Assembly (NCBI GenBank): GCA_947491755.1
Contig: CANLKV010000001.1
Coordinates: 806,001 to 870,000, forward strand
Length of the DNA: 64,000 bases
Origin: an uncultured Nonlabens sp.
GTDB taxonomy: Bacteria; Bacteroidota; Bacteroidia; Flavobacteriales; Flavobacteriaceae
Direction: 5' to 3'
Position numbers and translations under genes: made by a program. The notes under the pieces are model-generated. The model did not search any database. It saw only the letters and a list, made by a program, of their open reading frames with translations, and was not told the DNA's origin. Numbering within the stretch: position 1 is the first letter of the stretch; every line of letters starts with the position of its first letter. Positions 45,188 to 54,941 of the stretch are shown here, one piece after another.

Positions 45188-46117
45188 ATGGACATTCAAA
45201 AAGAACTGAATAAAACCCAAGGCTTTAAAAACCTAGCTTTGCTAGCCAGTCAAGTAGTAGAAGGCTATATAAGTGGGATGCATCAATCGCCTTTTCATGG
45301 TTTTAGTGCAGAGTTTGCAGAGCACAAAGTATATAATCCAGGAGAAAGCACGCGCCACATTGATTGGAAACTATATGCCAAAACGGACAAATTCTATACG
45401 AAGCGATACGATGAAGAGACGAATCTAAGGTGTCATTTAATTATTGACAATAGCGCTTCTATGCATTACCCCAGCCTATCCCGGCAGGAGCCAGGATCGC
45501 TCAACAAAATAGGTTATGCGGCACTAGCAGCGGCCAGCATTATGAATTTGTTGAAAAAGCAACGTGACGCAGTAGGGTTAAGTTTGTACAGCAATACATA
45601 CGAGTATTATGCACCAGAAAAAGGGAGCGACAGGCATCATGCGATGCTGCTGGATCAATTGAATAAATTGGTGCTAACTAAAGCATCCCAACAACCAACA
45701 GATACCTACAAATACTTGCATGAGATTGCCCAAAATATCAAACGACGGTCTCTCGTAATCCTATTTACCGATATGTTTCAGCCCACTGTCGATCAAGCAG
45801 AGTTGTTTAAAGCTGTACGGCATTTAAAATACAATAAGCACGATGTGGTGTTGTTTCATACCTACGACAGTAAAACCGAAGTATCCTTAAATTTTGAGGA
45901 TCGCCCCATCCGTTTTGTCGATGTAGAGACGAGTGAGCATGTTAATATTTTTGCAGATCAGGTAAAGGATTCGTACGAGAGTGCGGTACAGCAGTATTTT
46001 GAACAGATAAGGCTGCTGTGCGGTCAGTACCGTATAAAGTACGTACCCGTTGATATTCAACAGGATTTTCAAGTGGTGCTCACCACCTTTTTACTGGAAC
46101 GGCAGCTGTTCAAATAG
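45188..46117 (+). CDS. DUF58 domain protein (VWA-like)
   Basis: A 309-residue cytoplasmic protein. The DUF58 signature is seen in FAEHKVYNPGESTRHIDWKL (residues 38-57), followed by a VWA/MIDAS-like LIIDNSASMHYP (about residues 89-100). Members are usually encoded with a MoxR AAA+ ATPase, which is not in view here; it may be elsewhere. Function is not determined. It is convergent with the amylase gene, with a bidirectional hairpin between them. Confidence 0.88.
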   Translation: MDIQKELNKTQGFKNLALLASQVVEGYISGMHQSPFHGFSAEFAEHKVYNPGESTRHIDWKLYAKTDKFYTKRYDEETNLRCHLIIDNSASMHYPSLSRQEPGSLNKIGYAALAAASIMNLLKKQRDAVGLSLYSNTYEYYAPEKGSDRHHAMLLDQLNKLVLTKASQQPTDTYKYLHEIAQNIKRRSLVILFTDMFQPTVDQAELFKAVRHLKYNKHDVVLFHTYDSKTEVSLNFEDRPIRFVDVETSEHVNIFADQVKDSYESAVQQYFEQIRLLCGQYRIKYVPVDIQQDFQVVLTTFLLERQLFK

Positions 46118-46169
46118 ATTGAGAATTTAATGGAAGTAGCTGTTACTGGCTGCTATTGATAGCACATAA

Positions 46170-46199
46170 AAAAGCCTGTCTATTTAAGGACAGGCTTTT
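46170..46199. terminator. Bidirectional terminator hairpin
   Basis: AAAAGCCTGTC (46170-46180) pairs with GACAGGCTTTT (46189-46199) over 8 nt, with T or A runs on both sides. It sits between the convergent DUF58 and amylase genes. Confidence 0.85.
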
Positions 46200-46278
46200 A
46201 AAATTATGGAAAACTTATAAAAACATTCAAGGGCTAATATTTTTTAGCGATATCAGGCTGAATAAAACAGTTCTATTT

Positions 46279-49026
46279 TTAATTTTTAATCAGTTTGAGG
46301 GTACTGCGGTTGTTAGAGGCATCGTACACTTCGATCAAATAGATACCGGTCGATAAATCTTGAACATCATAAAAATTAGGGCTGTCTGTAAATTCCTTTA
46401 CCAATTGACCGGTTATAGATCGCACTGCTACTCGAGTTGCTGGCTGGTTCAATTTAAAACTGTTTTGTGCGGGATTAGGATACAATTGTAAGGCAGTCTG
46501 GCTGCTAAGTGCTGGATCACTCACACTAGCAGTAGTAGATAATGATTGTGTAGTCAACACCTGGAAACCACCTGCTGGAACCGTGACGGTTGCGTTTACA
46601 TTAGTAATATCACTTGAAGTACCTTCAAAATGATTGTACCAGGTACCTGTCTGGCTGTATTGCGGTGCAATTACTTTAGACACGATATCAAAGTTTGCAA
46701 TCACAATAGCGTCAAAATCTAGTCCGTTTAAGTAGATACGTTTTACCAGTCCATCATTTAAGTTCAAAAAGTTATTGGTGTTATTAAACGTTTCTGGAAA
46801 TGTTGTTTTTAATTTGATCATTTCACTCATCATGTCGTACAAATCCTGGCGGTCTGGATCTGTATCATAACCTATAGAAAATGGCACAGGTTTTCTCGCT
46901 AGTCTGTCGTCATTGAGTTGAAAGTCATATCCTAATTCTCCAAATTGCCATAGCATTTTGGGCCCTGGGATACTGTATTGTATCGCCGCGATAGCTTCTT
47001 GACGGTCCAGTGCAACTTGCAGGTTACGCGTGTTTTGATTGACAGCGCCACCGGTGTTACCAAAGGTTAATGTAGAATACATGATGCGTTCTTCATCATG
47101 ACTCTCTGCATAAGAAACTAGGTTTTGCTCATTAAACCCACGTGAGGTAAAATAGGCACGTTGTAAGTTTGAATTAGAAGCAAATCCCATTGAGTTTTGG
47201 GCATATTGATCCGTCATCTTGCCCCACAGCATATAACCGCTATCGGCCAGAATTTTTTCTTCATCATCATTTCCTAAGTGCTCTAGAATCAAATAAAGAT
47301 CAGGAGATATATTATTGACAATAAAACTGCGATAATCTTCTAAAATTGCTAGTCTGGAAGTGTCTAGTTGATTCCATTGATTTACATCATTTGATTGTCG
47401 CTGGGTAAAGCCTTTAGATAAATCAAACCTAAATCCATCCAGTCTAAACTCCTCTAGGAAGTATTGCATGGTTTGTTTCACATATTCCTTTGTGAAGGGA
47501 CTTTCGTGATTAAAATCTGCAAATACATTAAAGGGGTGTCTCGCCGTTTGATTCAAATATGGGTTGGTTGGTCCTGGATTAAAACCAGTATTGTCTGCCC
47601 ACATTTGTACTAACGGACTTTGTCCAGCTGCTTGATTATAAACCACGTCAACAATCACAGCAATACCTCTAGAATGAAATAGATCTACTAGTTCTTTAAA
47701 TTTGTTAGGAGAACCATAGGCTTTATCTAGCGCGCCATGAAATTTAGGATTGTAACCCCAGCTGCTAGCGCCTTCAAACTCGTTTACGGGCATGAATTGG
47801 ACGGCATTAATGCCCAGGTCATCTAGATAATCAATTTTATCAATTACCGCCTGGAAGCTATCGTCTTCAGAAAAATCTCGTACCAGTAATTCATAAATTA
47901 CTAGGTTGTCAGCATCAGGGCGCTGGAAGTTATTTGTTGTCCAGTTATAAGGTGTTTCTTGATAGGTATATAAAGTAATATCGCCAGTAGTTTTACCTTC
48001 TGGATAGTCAGGTAAATTGGGGAAATTGCCAGGTTTAATAAATTGATCTGCTCCTGGATCGAGTATTAATGTACTGTAAGGATCTGCAATAACTAGACTA
48101 TTATCCACAATGTATTGATATGCAAATTGTGTATTTGCTGTAAACCTGCTTGCGGGTAGGGTTACCCAAAAGTAATCACCGTCCTTTTTCATTTGTGTTT
48201 CTAGAGTAGGGGCATAGTCATTAAAATCTGTAATCAGATAAACGCTATTTTTTTGGGGCGCTGCTAGAACAAATGTGACACTACCATCCGTATTTTCATT
48301 GACTCCGTTTTTGAGGCCTGCGGGACGTACAGCATTTTCTGTTGCTGCGGGTACAAATGCGTTGATTACATCTGTCGCTGTCTCTGTACCCACCGTTGCA
48401 GTAAATTCAAATTGATAATTACCAGGCGTGGTAAAGGTATAGTTTGCCGTCAGATCAACTGCAGTAGCAGTCGCAATCGAGGTTCCATTGACACTCAAAT
48501 CTAGAGCAGCAGATTGAGAGCTACTTGCTTCAATTGTAATTTGTTGATTAACATTAAAGATCTGCCGATCCCCTGGTGCGGTAATTACAGCATTAAGACC
48601 CGGTGCAAAAATAGGTAGCGTATAATCCTGGGTTTGTATCGGATTATTTCCATTAGAACCTGTTGCATTACGTATAACAAAGTCGATAGCCGTGATCGTT
48701 TCTACCGCTGGATCCACATTAAAAAACTGATTGAGTGTAGGTTCCAGGGTAATAGTAAATGTGTTTTGTCCAGTTCTCGTAAATGTGGGATTAATTGAGG
48801 GGTCGTTGTCAAAAAAGTCACCCTTGACCTTCTGGAAATTTTGGCCATTGATGGTGACACCGGCATATAGGTGTATGGTCTGACTGGTGTTTTCTAATGG
48901 AGTGCCTGTAGCGTCAAATAGTATGGTCACGGCCTCATCTGCAGTAGGTGTAGGAGAGGAGGTGGATACTTGCGCTTTCGCGAAAGCGAAAACAAAACAG
49001 CTTAAAAAGAGTAATAGTTGTTTCAT
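46279..49026 (-). CDS. GH13 alpha-amylase-family enzyme secreted by the type IX system
   Basis: A 915-residue protein. The signal peptide ends FAFAKA|Q (cleavage after A18, encoded by the palindromic repeat). Residues ~20-330 are beta-sandwich/CBM48-like modules. The GH13 barrel follows: VIVDVVYNQA (region I), GFRFDLSKGF (region II, nucleophile Asp), LILEHLGND (region III, acid/base Glu) and YAESHDEERI (region IV). The end is a type A T9SS sorting domain (LQLYPNPAQNSFKL ... GIYLIEVYD ... LKLIKN), so the enzyme is exported across the outer membrane and held at the surface or released. It would make the first cuts in starch. Last gene of the minus-strand arm, behind a terminator after susE. Confidence 0.92.
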   Translation of the reverse strand: MKQLLLFLSCFVFAFAKAQVSTSSPTPTADEAVTILFDATGTPLENTSQTIHLYAGVTINGQNFQKVKGDFFDNDPSINPTFTRTGQNTFTITLEPTLNQFFNVDPAVETITAIDFVIRNATGSNGNNPIQTQDYTLPIFAPGLNAVITAPGDRQIFNVNQQITIEASSSQSAALDLSVNGTSIATATAVDLTANYTFTTPGNYQFEFTATVGTETATDVINAFVPAATENAVRPAGLKNGVNENTDGSVTFVLAAPQKNSVYLITDFNDYAPTLETQMKKDGDYFWVTLPASRFTANTQFAYQYIVDNSLVIADPYSTLILDPGADQFIKPGNFPNLPDYPEGKTTGDITLYTYQETPYNWTTNNFQRPDADNLVIYELLVRDFSEDDSFQAVIDKIDYLDDLGINAVQFMPVNEFEGASSWGYNPKFHGALDKAYGSPNKFKELVDLFHSRGIAVIVDVVYNQAAGQSPLVQMWADNTGFNPGPTNPYLNQTARHPFNVFADFNHESPFTKEYVKQTMQYFLEEFRLDGFRFDLSKGFTQRQSNDVNQWNQLDTSRLAILEDYRSFIVNNISPDLYLILEHLGNDDEEKILADSGYMLWGKMTDQYAQNSMGFASNSNLQRAYFTSRGFNEQNLVSYAESHDEERIMYSTLTFGNTGGAVNQNTRNLQVALDRQEAIAAIQYSIPGPKMLWQFGELGYDFQLNDDRLARKPVPFSIGYDTDPDRQDLYDMMSEMIKLKTTFPETFNNTNNFLNLNDGLVKRIYLNGLDFDAIVIANFDIVSKVIAPQYSQTGTWYNHFEGTSSDITNVNATVTVPAGGFQVLTTQSLSTTASVSDPALSSQTALQLYPNPAQNSFKLNQPATRVAVRSITGQLVKEFTDSPNFYDVQDLSTGIYLIEVYDASNNRSTLKLIKN
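48973..48988. repeat. Palindromic repeat copy (in amylase signal peptide)
   Basis: Exact CGCTTTCGCGAAAGCG, read on the minus strand as AFAKA (residues 14-18), providing the A-x-A signal-peptidase motif. Confidence 0.95.
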
Positions 49027-49041
49027 AATAGATAATTTACA

Positions 49042-49068
49042 CTAAAAAAGGGCTGCGAACAGCCCTTT
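49042..49068 (-). terminator. Intrinsic terminator between susE and amylase
   Basis: On the minus strand AAAGGGCTG pairs with CAGCCCTTT over a 4-nt loop and is followed by TTTTTAG. It could lower amylase transcription relative to susCDE. Confidence 0.82.
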
Positions 49069-49089
49069 AATATGAATTGTTATTCATTC

Positions 49090-50226
49090 TTACTCCTCAA
49101 CTGGGATGAAGATAAATCTACCATCTAAGTCATTGAAGAATACATCATAAACACCTGCAGAAGCTGGAATGTTAGGTCCATTAACGGTACCTACTCCTAT
49201 AAAGCTATTGCGGTCGTCACCCCAGTTAGTGTCCCATCCATCATTAGCTCTGAATTTGATACCACCGCTACCCATGGTTAGGTTTCTTATGCTCCACTGG
49301 TGTGGGTCAAATGTAGATTGAGTCATGTCGATGTCTGGACCACCAAAACCGTTATTTTCAAATGCGTCACCTAACAAACCTATACTGCTGTAAGTAGGTG
49401 CTGATGCAGCATCTGTATTAGGCGTGATAGAAAAACTAGAACTGCCCTCTGAATCATTGGTAACTCCTGTGATATCCATAACAAAGTCATAGTATCCAGG
49501 TGCTGGTGCAGCAAAGGTATCTGGATCGTTCCCATTACCATCATTTACTCCTACAGCACCATTGCGTGGGCCGTATTGTGGTTGCCAGTTTCCTAAATCA
49601 GACAATACTTTAAACTGGTCGCCGTTGAAAAATCCAGTATAACGGTACACATTGTTATTGTCTAGGTCTATAAATAAGGCAGGGTTTGATTTATTATTTC
49701 CAGATCCATTATCCCATCCTGGTGCTGTTGCGGCTCCTACAAAATAGAGTGGGTCAAATGGATAGCCCACAAATGGAGTGATGGTAATGCTCACATCGTC
49801 GGAAGTGATTGCATTTACCGAAGAATCTGTAGTAGTCGCTACTACTCGTGCCTTATAGATCGCTGCTATACCATTCTCACCACCTAAAGCAAGTGCGGCA
49901 TCATTAAGTTGACCGTAAGTTATTGCGGCATCTACACCGGATGATTGTGCAAGTACTACTGGAGCAGAGTAATCACCACTCGCGTTGTCCAGCTGTACGC
50001 TGTAGGTCAATGCTACTGGAAGATCCAGTTCAATGTTATCCCAGTTAAAACGCTCTGCAAGAACATTTTGATTGGACTCAGTCACCACAAAGGTGCTGTT
50101 TGCCGGAGACAGGAATAGCTCACCGCTCTGGTTTGTATCTAGTGTAAATTGCTCTTCGTCGTCTGAACAGCTAGTGACTCCTGCGACGATGGCAAGACCC
50201 ATTAATAAACTATAAACTTTTCTCAT
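49090..50226 (-). CDS. SusE-like starch-binding outer-membrane lipoprotein
   Basis: A 378-residue lipoprotein (lipobox GVTSC, then SDDEEQ). The N-terminal SusE domain shows FNWDNIELDLPVALTYSVQL, core LPVALTYSVQLD, and later parts have two carbohydrate-binding-like modules with many Trp/Tyr and Asn/Asp residues (YFVGAATAPGWDNGSGNN; GIKFRANDGWDTNWG). SusE/SusF proteins bind malto-oligosaccharides at the cell surface. It follows SusD by 25 bp in the same operon. Confidence 0.9.
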   Translation of the reverse strand: MRKVYSLLMGLAIVAGVTSCSDDEEQFTLDTNQSGELFLSPANSTFVVTESNQNVLAERFNWDNIELDLPVALTYSVQLDNASGDYSAPVVLAQSSGVDAAITYGQLNDAALALGGENGIAAIYKARVVATTTDSSVNAITSDDVSITITPFVGYPFDPLYFVGAATAPGWDNGSGNNKSNPALFIDLDNNNVYRYTGFFNGDQFKVLSDLGNWQPQYGPRNGAVGVNDGNGNDPDTFAAPAPGYYDFVMDITGVTNDSEGSSSFSITPNTDAASAPTYSSIGLLGDAFENNGFGGPDIDMTQSTFDPHQWSIRNLTMGSGGIKFRANDGWDTNWGDDRNSFIGVGTVNGPNIPASAGVYDVFFNDLDGRFIFIPVEE

Positions 50227-50251
50227 TTTGAATTTATTTTAGGTAAGTATT

Positions 50252-51847
50252 TTAGTAACCAGGGTTTTGAACCAGGTTGTCATTTAAGTTAAGTTGTTCT
50301 GCTGGGATAGGGTACAGTCTTCTGAATTCTGGAGTGGTTGTACCAGTGGGGACGTTTCCTTTCCATGCCCAGGCATAATTTGATGTAAAACGGTTGAAGC
50401 GTATTAAATCCTGACGTCTGTGAGTCTCCCAGTACAGCTCGCGTCCTCTTTCATCAATAATAAAATCTAGATCAAGATCTGCCTCTGTAATATTGCTGCC
50501 ATTGTTTCCATAAGCGCGTTGACGTAGGATATTTACATAGTTTACAGCCTCTGCAGCGCTTCCGCCACCACCTCGCAATACTGCTTCAGCATACATGAGG
50601 TAAGCATCTGCTAGTCGATATACCGGAAAGTCGATATCTACAAAGTCTCCTGTAGCGTCAGATCCTTGATTACCATTAACATCAACGTTCTTATATTTTG
50701 CTATAGCAAAACCTTGAGTGAATTGAGCTTCATTAGCAATCTCTTTTGTCTGATTTGTCGAGAAGAACAGCTCTCTACCATCTGCAGAATTCTCTTCACC
50801 TGGGAATAATTCTACAAATTGAGGAGTAGTTCTAATGCCAAACCAGCCACCGTTAATACCAAAGTTAGCCGGATCCATGTCGCCACCTACTGGAGCATGC
50901 GTTAAAAAGGTAGTACCACCAAACGTTTGAGTGCGCTGGCCATCAAAGTTGAGTGTCCAGATAAATTCATTTTGAGACCCGTTAGAGTCGTTATCTGCAA
51001 GGAATAAATTCTCATATGGTGCAGAAGTATCTATACTGTAACCTGCATTAATAACTCTAGTAGTATAATCTACAACATCTGCATAACGTGGAGTGCCTGT
51101 ATATACTTCGGCATTCAAATAAATCTTAGCTAGTGTCATCCATACGGCAGCTTGATCTGCACGACCGTAGCCGTTTGTTCTAGCGGGTGCGATAGTGCCC
51201 TCGATAGCTAATAATTCTCCCTCGATGTAGTCAAATAAATCTGCTCGAGTAATAAGACTTGCAGCTTCATTAGGCTCTGAATTCTCATCTTTAAATGGCA
51301 TGCTACCAAATAAATCCATACCATGGTAATAAGAGTAAGCTCTCAAGAAACGAGCTTCCTCGCGGTAGGCTCTAATGTTCTCGCGTTCACCTGCTGGAAT
51401 ACCGTTCTCATCTAGATTTGCTTCTGTGCTATTTCTTAAAAAATCATTAGCTAGAGCGATCTGATAGTTGATACGGGAATACATAGCTCGTATGAATTCA
51501 TTGTTATCAGTCCAGGTGTGTCTTTGAAAATCTTTGATCGTACCGTCATCCCATGCAATGAGAGCTTCATCGCTAGAAAGTTCTGTATGTTTCCAGTACA
51601 ATCTCAAATAATTAGAAAAACCACCATCGATACCAGATATATCTGCATTACCGTCACCGCCTTCTTGACCACCTAGGATCAATCCAGCATAAACTTTAGC
51701 TGCTAGGCTTTCATAGGCGCTAGCAGAGTTAAGCGCATCGCCTGCTGTAAGAGCTTCTCCGCGTGGCTCTAGGTCTAGAGTTTCCTCACAACTAGTGAGG
51801 GCAAAGAACGCCACCACAACGCCGAATAAATACTTGTAAATTTTCAT
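50252..51847 (-). CDS. SusD-family starch-binding outer-membrane lipoprotein
   Basis: A 531-residue RagB/SusD protein with lipobox FALTSCEE. Typical parts: EARFLRAYSYYHGMDLFGSM (TPR-like core), RLADAYLMYAEAVLRGGG, and the ending FRRLYPIPAEQLNLNDNLVQ, all standard. It forms the lid over the SusC barrel and captures malto-oligosaccharides. It is encoded 11 bp after susC. Confidence 0.95.
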   Translation of the reverse strand: MKIYKYLFGVVVAFFALTSCEETLDLEPRGEALTAGDALNSASAYESLAAKVYAGLILGGQEGGDGNADISGIDGGFSNYLRLYWKHTELSSDEALIAWDDGTIKDFQRHTWTDNNEFIRAMYSRINYQIALANDFLRNSTEANLDENGIPAGERENIRAYREEARFLRAYSYYHGMDLFGSMPFKDENSEPNEAASLITRADLFDYIEGELLAIEGTIAPARTNGYGRADQAAVWMTLAKIYLNAEVYTGTPRYADVVDYTTRVINAGYSIDTSAPYENLFLADNDSNGSQNEFIWTLNFDGQRTQTFGGTTFLTHAPVGGDMDPANFGINGGWFGIRTTPQFVELFPGEENSADGRELFFSTNQTKEIANEAQFTQGFAIAKYKNVDVNGNQGSDATGDFVDIDFPVYRLADAYLMYAEAVLRGGGGSAAEAVNYVNILRQRAYGNNGSNITEADLDLDFIIDERGRELYWETHRRQDLIRFNRFTSNYAWAWKGNVPTGTTTPEFRRLYPIPAEQLNLNDNLVQNPGY

Positions 51848-51858
51848 ATCCCTTTTTT

Positions 51859-54747
51859 TTAAAATGTAAATCCTAATCCTAATACGATTCCTCTACTTCT
51901 AGGGAAAATCGTGTTGTCAATACCACCGGCTACTTCTGGATCAAGTCCATCATAATCGGTAATTGTAAATAGATTAGTTCCTGTAATAGAGGTTCTTATA
52001 TCTACTTTGTCGCCAGGAATGGTATAACCTATCGTTGCATTATCTAATCGTAAGAAGTCTGCTTTTTGTACGTAGTAGTCAGAGAACAACTGCACCGTTT
52101 CAAAATTAGTATTCAACACATCTGTAGTACTATTGGTATAGTAATTTCCAGGGTTGTTAAAAATATTTGCATAGGTAGCAGAGTTTGATGCCACGTTATT
52201 ATAGTTATACAAACCTACCGATCCTCTTAAGGTAAAACCGAATGAGAAGTTCTTATAGTTCATATTAGAACTAAATCCGTAAAACGCATCTGGGTTTGCT
52301 TTCTTGTAACGCACGCGGTCTGCATTGTTGATCACGTTGTCATTATTAATATCTACGTAAACACCATTAAGTGGGTTTCCATTCTCATCATAAACTTGAC
52401 GGAATACGTGGAATGCAGAAGGGTCAAAGCCTATAGCTCGTTCTTGTATATTGTTTCCTACACCACCGGCAATACCACCTACCTCTACTGGATTGTTATT
52501 AGGTCCAGCTAGGTTTGTGATTTCAATCTCTTGAAAGGTAAGGTTAGCACCCACATTCCATCGGAAATCTTCGGTTTTAATAACATCAGCATTGATGGCC
52601 ATCTCTAGACCTCTACTTCTTGTATCACCTACATTTTGTAGTGCAAAATTTTCAAGTGCGCCTACAGGTACTGGTGCAAATTGTAACAAGTCTGAAGTCT
52701 CTCTGTAATAAGCATCTACCGTTGCTGTTACTCTATTGTCAAAAAATCCTAGATCTACCCCTACGTTATATTGAGCAGTCTCTTCCCATTTAAGATCTTC
52801 TGCACCTTCTGGACGTAATGTAGGTAGGAAAACATCACCCAATTGTACAGCAGCTTGTGGCTGTCCAGGGGTAAAAGTTTGAATAAATGCAAAGTCAGGA
52901 CCTATCTCTTGCTGACCGGTAACACCGTACCCAGCTCGCAATTTGAACTGAGAGATAAAGTTGCTATTTTGAACAAAATCAAGGTTGGTCAATTTAAGAG
53001 CTGCACTCACACCGCCAAAGGTTCCAAATCTATTTTCTGGAGAGAATCGAGACGATCCATCACGCGAAATACTACCAGATAATACCACAAGGTCGTTGAT
53101 GTCAAATAATACCCTACCGAAGAAAGTCACCAATCGATTATCCCCAGGGAAGAAACGACGATCTAATAAAACGCCATTGTCCGTATTTTGGGAATAAGTT
53201 TCTCTAGTAAAATCTTGATAAGCTCCACCTACTGTGGCTTCAAAACTTGTATTGATGGACTCAAAAGTGGTGTTGTAATCTAATCGACCATTAAGCAAAA
53301 CGTTTCTACGCAGTCCATCGCTTAAAGAAATTGATCCATTATCGTTGATACCTGCGCCAGAATTTGCTAGACGTATGCTGTACGAGTCAAACTCGTTATA
53401 GTCAATACCAGCATTACCGTTAAAGGTCAAACCATCAACAAATGGTATTTTATAATCCACATTTAAGTTAGTTCTGATCTGAGAGTTATCCGTTTCAGAA
53501 TCTAGACTTTCTAGTAAGCCCACTGGATTTCTAGGGGCATTTACTTGTGGCTGGTTAGGACTTTGTAAGAATTCAAAAAAGCCATTAATAGAATTTGCCG
53601 GATCAGTAGACCTAACAGGGCGTGTAGGATCAAATACAATAGCGCTACCTATAGCACCACCATCAGCATTTCCTATTTCCTCTAGGGCACCTTGTGCGGT
53701 AAGTGTTAATTTTAAATCATTGTTTAGCGCTCTATGGGTTACCGATAGATTGAAGGTAGATCTTCTATAATCTGAAGTTCTTAAAGTTCCTTCCTCATTA
53801 ACTTGAGAAAGACCTAAACGGAATGATGTTTTTTCAAAACCTTTAGATAAAACGATGTTGTGAATCCCACGGGTACCCGTTTGATAAATCTCGTCTTGCC
53901 AGTTTGTAGTGGCATTTCCTAACAGACTAAGGTCTTCACCTCTCTCTGTAGCAATAGCAGTAAGTTGACTTGCAGAAAGTACATCAAGTGTGTTATAATT
54001 TTCATTTACTGCGAACTGCGCATCATAGCTCACCTCCCAGTCGCTGTTCAAGCGACCTTTTTTAGTGGTTATCAATACAACCCCATTCGATGCTCTGTTA
54101 CCGTAAATAGCGGTAGCACTCGCATCTTTAAGAATGGTATAGCTCTCAATATCATTAGGGTTTAGGCTATTTAAGTTGGCATTTGATTGATCCAGCGGTA
54201 CGCCATCAACCACATACAGTGCATCGTTGTTACCGTCAAGTGTAGAACCTGCACGTACACGTATTCTAGGAGCATCGCCAGGACGGCCAGATGGTGCTAT
54301 TACCTGTACCCCAGCTGCTTTACCAGCCAGTTGCTGGCCTGGAGATACTATAGCTCCCTCGTTAAACTCGTCATCTGTAACGGTAGTTTGCGCCGCTGTC
54401 ACATTTTGTTGTTTGATATTACCGTAACCTATTAATACAATAGCATCCAGTTGTGCAGTGTCTTCTGCTAGTTGTGCATTCACAGTTTCTTGACCAGTGT
54501 AAGCAATTTCCTGTGACTTATAGCCCAGGTAACTTATAACCAGTATAGAATTTTCGGGTACGTTTTTAAGAGTGTAGTTACCGTCAAAATCTGTAGCGGT
54601 ACCTATACTCGTTCCCTTTACAATTACAGATGCTCCCAGGATGGGTAGATTGTTCTTAGCATCGGTAACGGTCCCCTTAATCGTTTGCGCCATGGCTATC
54701 ACGGGAAACACCAGGAATAATAATGCAATTTTTAATTTCTGACTCAT
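51859..54747 (-). CDS. SusC-family TonB-linked outer-membrane transporter
   Basis: A 962-residue transporter that imports oligosaccharides with SusD. It has a signal peptide (IALLFLVFPVIAMAQ), a CarboxypepD_reg domain (IKGTVTDAKNNLPILGASVI), the plug (VVDGVPLDQSNANLNSLNPN; DASATAIYGNRASNGVVLIT) and a large barrel ending GIVLGLGFTF. The start ATG at 54747 follows a 195-bp divergent regulatory gap that holds the operator-like palindrome. Starch or maltodextrin as substrate is inferred from the SusE and GH13/GH65 genes around it. Confidence 0.96.
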   Translation of the reverse strand: MSQKLKIALLFLVFPVIAMAQTIKGTVTDAKNNLPILGASVIVKGTSIGTATDFDGNYTLKNVPENSILVISYLGYKSQEIAYTGQETVNAQLAEDTAQLDAIVLIGYGNIKQQNVTAAQTTVTDDEFNEGAIVSPGQQLAGKAAGVQVIAPSGRPGDAPRIRVRAGSTLDGNNDALYVVDGVPLDQSNANLNSLNPNDIESYTILKDASATAIYGNRASNGVVLITTKKGRLNSDWEVSYDAQFAVNENYNTLDVLSASQLTAIATERGEDLSLLGNATTNWQDEIYQTGTRGIHNIVLSKGFEKTSFRLGLSQVNEEGTLRTSDYRRSTFNLSVTHRALNNDLKLTLTAQGALEEIGNADGGAIGSAIVFDPTRPVRSTDPANSINGFFEFLQSPNQPQVNAPRNPVGLLESLDSETDNSQIRTNLNVDYKIPFVDGLTFNGNAGIDYNEFDSYSIRLANSGAGINDNGSISLSDGLRRNVLLNGRLDYNTTFESINTSFEATVGGAYQDFTRETYSQNTDNGVLLDRRFFPGDNRLVTFFGRVLFDINDLVVLSGSISRDGSSRFSPENRFGTFGGVSAALKLTNLDFVQNSNFISQFKLRAGYGVTGQQEIGPDFAFIQTFTPGQPQAAVQLGDVFLPTLRPEGAEDLKWEETAQYNVGVDLGFFDNRVTATVDAYYRETSDLLQFAPVPVGALENFALQNVGDTRSRGLEMAINADVIKTEDFRWNVGANLTFQEIEITNLAGPNNNPVEVGGIAGGVGNNIQERAIGFDPSAFHVFRQVYDENGNPLNGVYVDINNDNVINNADRVRYKKANPDAFYGFSSNMNYKNFSFGFTLRGSVGLYNYNNVASNSATYANIFNNPGNYYTNSTTDVLNTNFETVQLFSDYYVQKADFLRLDNATIGYTIPGDKVDIRTSITGTNLFTITDYDGLDPEVAGGIDNTIFPRSRGIVLGLGFTF

Positions 54748-54763
54748 TACTTTAGTTTCTGTT

Positions 54764-54791
54764 AATGATTAATCATTTGTCTTCTTCTCAC
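54764..54791. promoter_or_regulatory. Palindrome and shared 15-mer in susC leader
   Basis: AATGATTAATCATT (54764-54777) is a perfect palindrome 17 bp upstream of the susC ATG. TTGTCTTCTTCTCAC (54777-54791) next to it recurs exactly at 56011-56025, upstream of the MFS gene. Both are candidate control sites; the factor is unknown. Confidence 0.45.
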
Positions 54792-54848
54792 ACGGGATAA
54801 AACTATGTAAATTTAATGTTAAGACAGGACGTTGCAGGACAGTTTCTA

Positions 54849-54862
54849 CGAAAACGTTTTCG
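54849..54862. promoter_or_regulatory. LacI-type operator between susC and lacI
   Basis: CGAAAACGTTTTCG is a perfect 14-bp palindrome with the central CG typical of LacI/GalR-family operators. It lies 102 bp from the susC ATG and 80 bp from the regulator ATG, so it could control both. Confidence 0.75.
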
Positions 54863-54895
54863 ATTTTTTATAGTTGCTGTAGTTCGATTATCTTT

Positions 54896-54911
54896 AGCTT
54901 TCGCGAAAGCG
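54896..54911. repeat. Palindromic repeat copy (lacI leader)
   Basis: AGCTTTCGCGAAAGCG, 15 of 16 bases matching the consensus, 31 bp upstream of the LacI-family gene start, so likely in its promoter or leader. Confidence 0.9.
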
Positions 54912-54941
54912 TAACACCCCACAATCACTAATAAAAAGTAG

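Noticed and set aside
46156-46356. 66-codon plus-strand frame at the end of the amylase gene
   Set aside because: It covers the bidirectional terminator and the 3' end of the amylase in antisense; no coding character.
53965-54435. Several plus-strand frames of 66-82 codons over susC
   Set aside because: Antisense shadows of a well-defined SusC gene.
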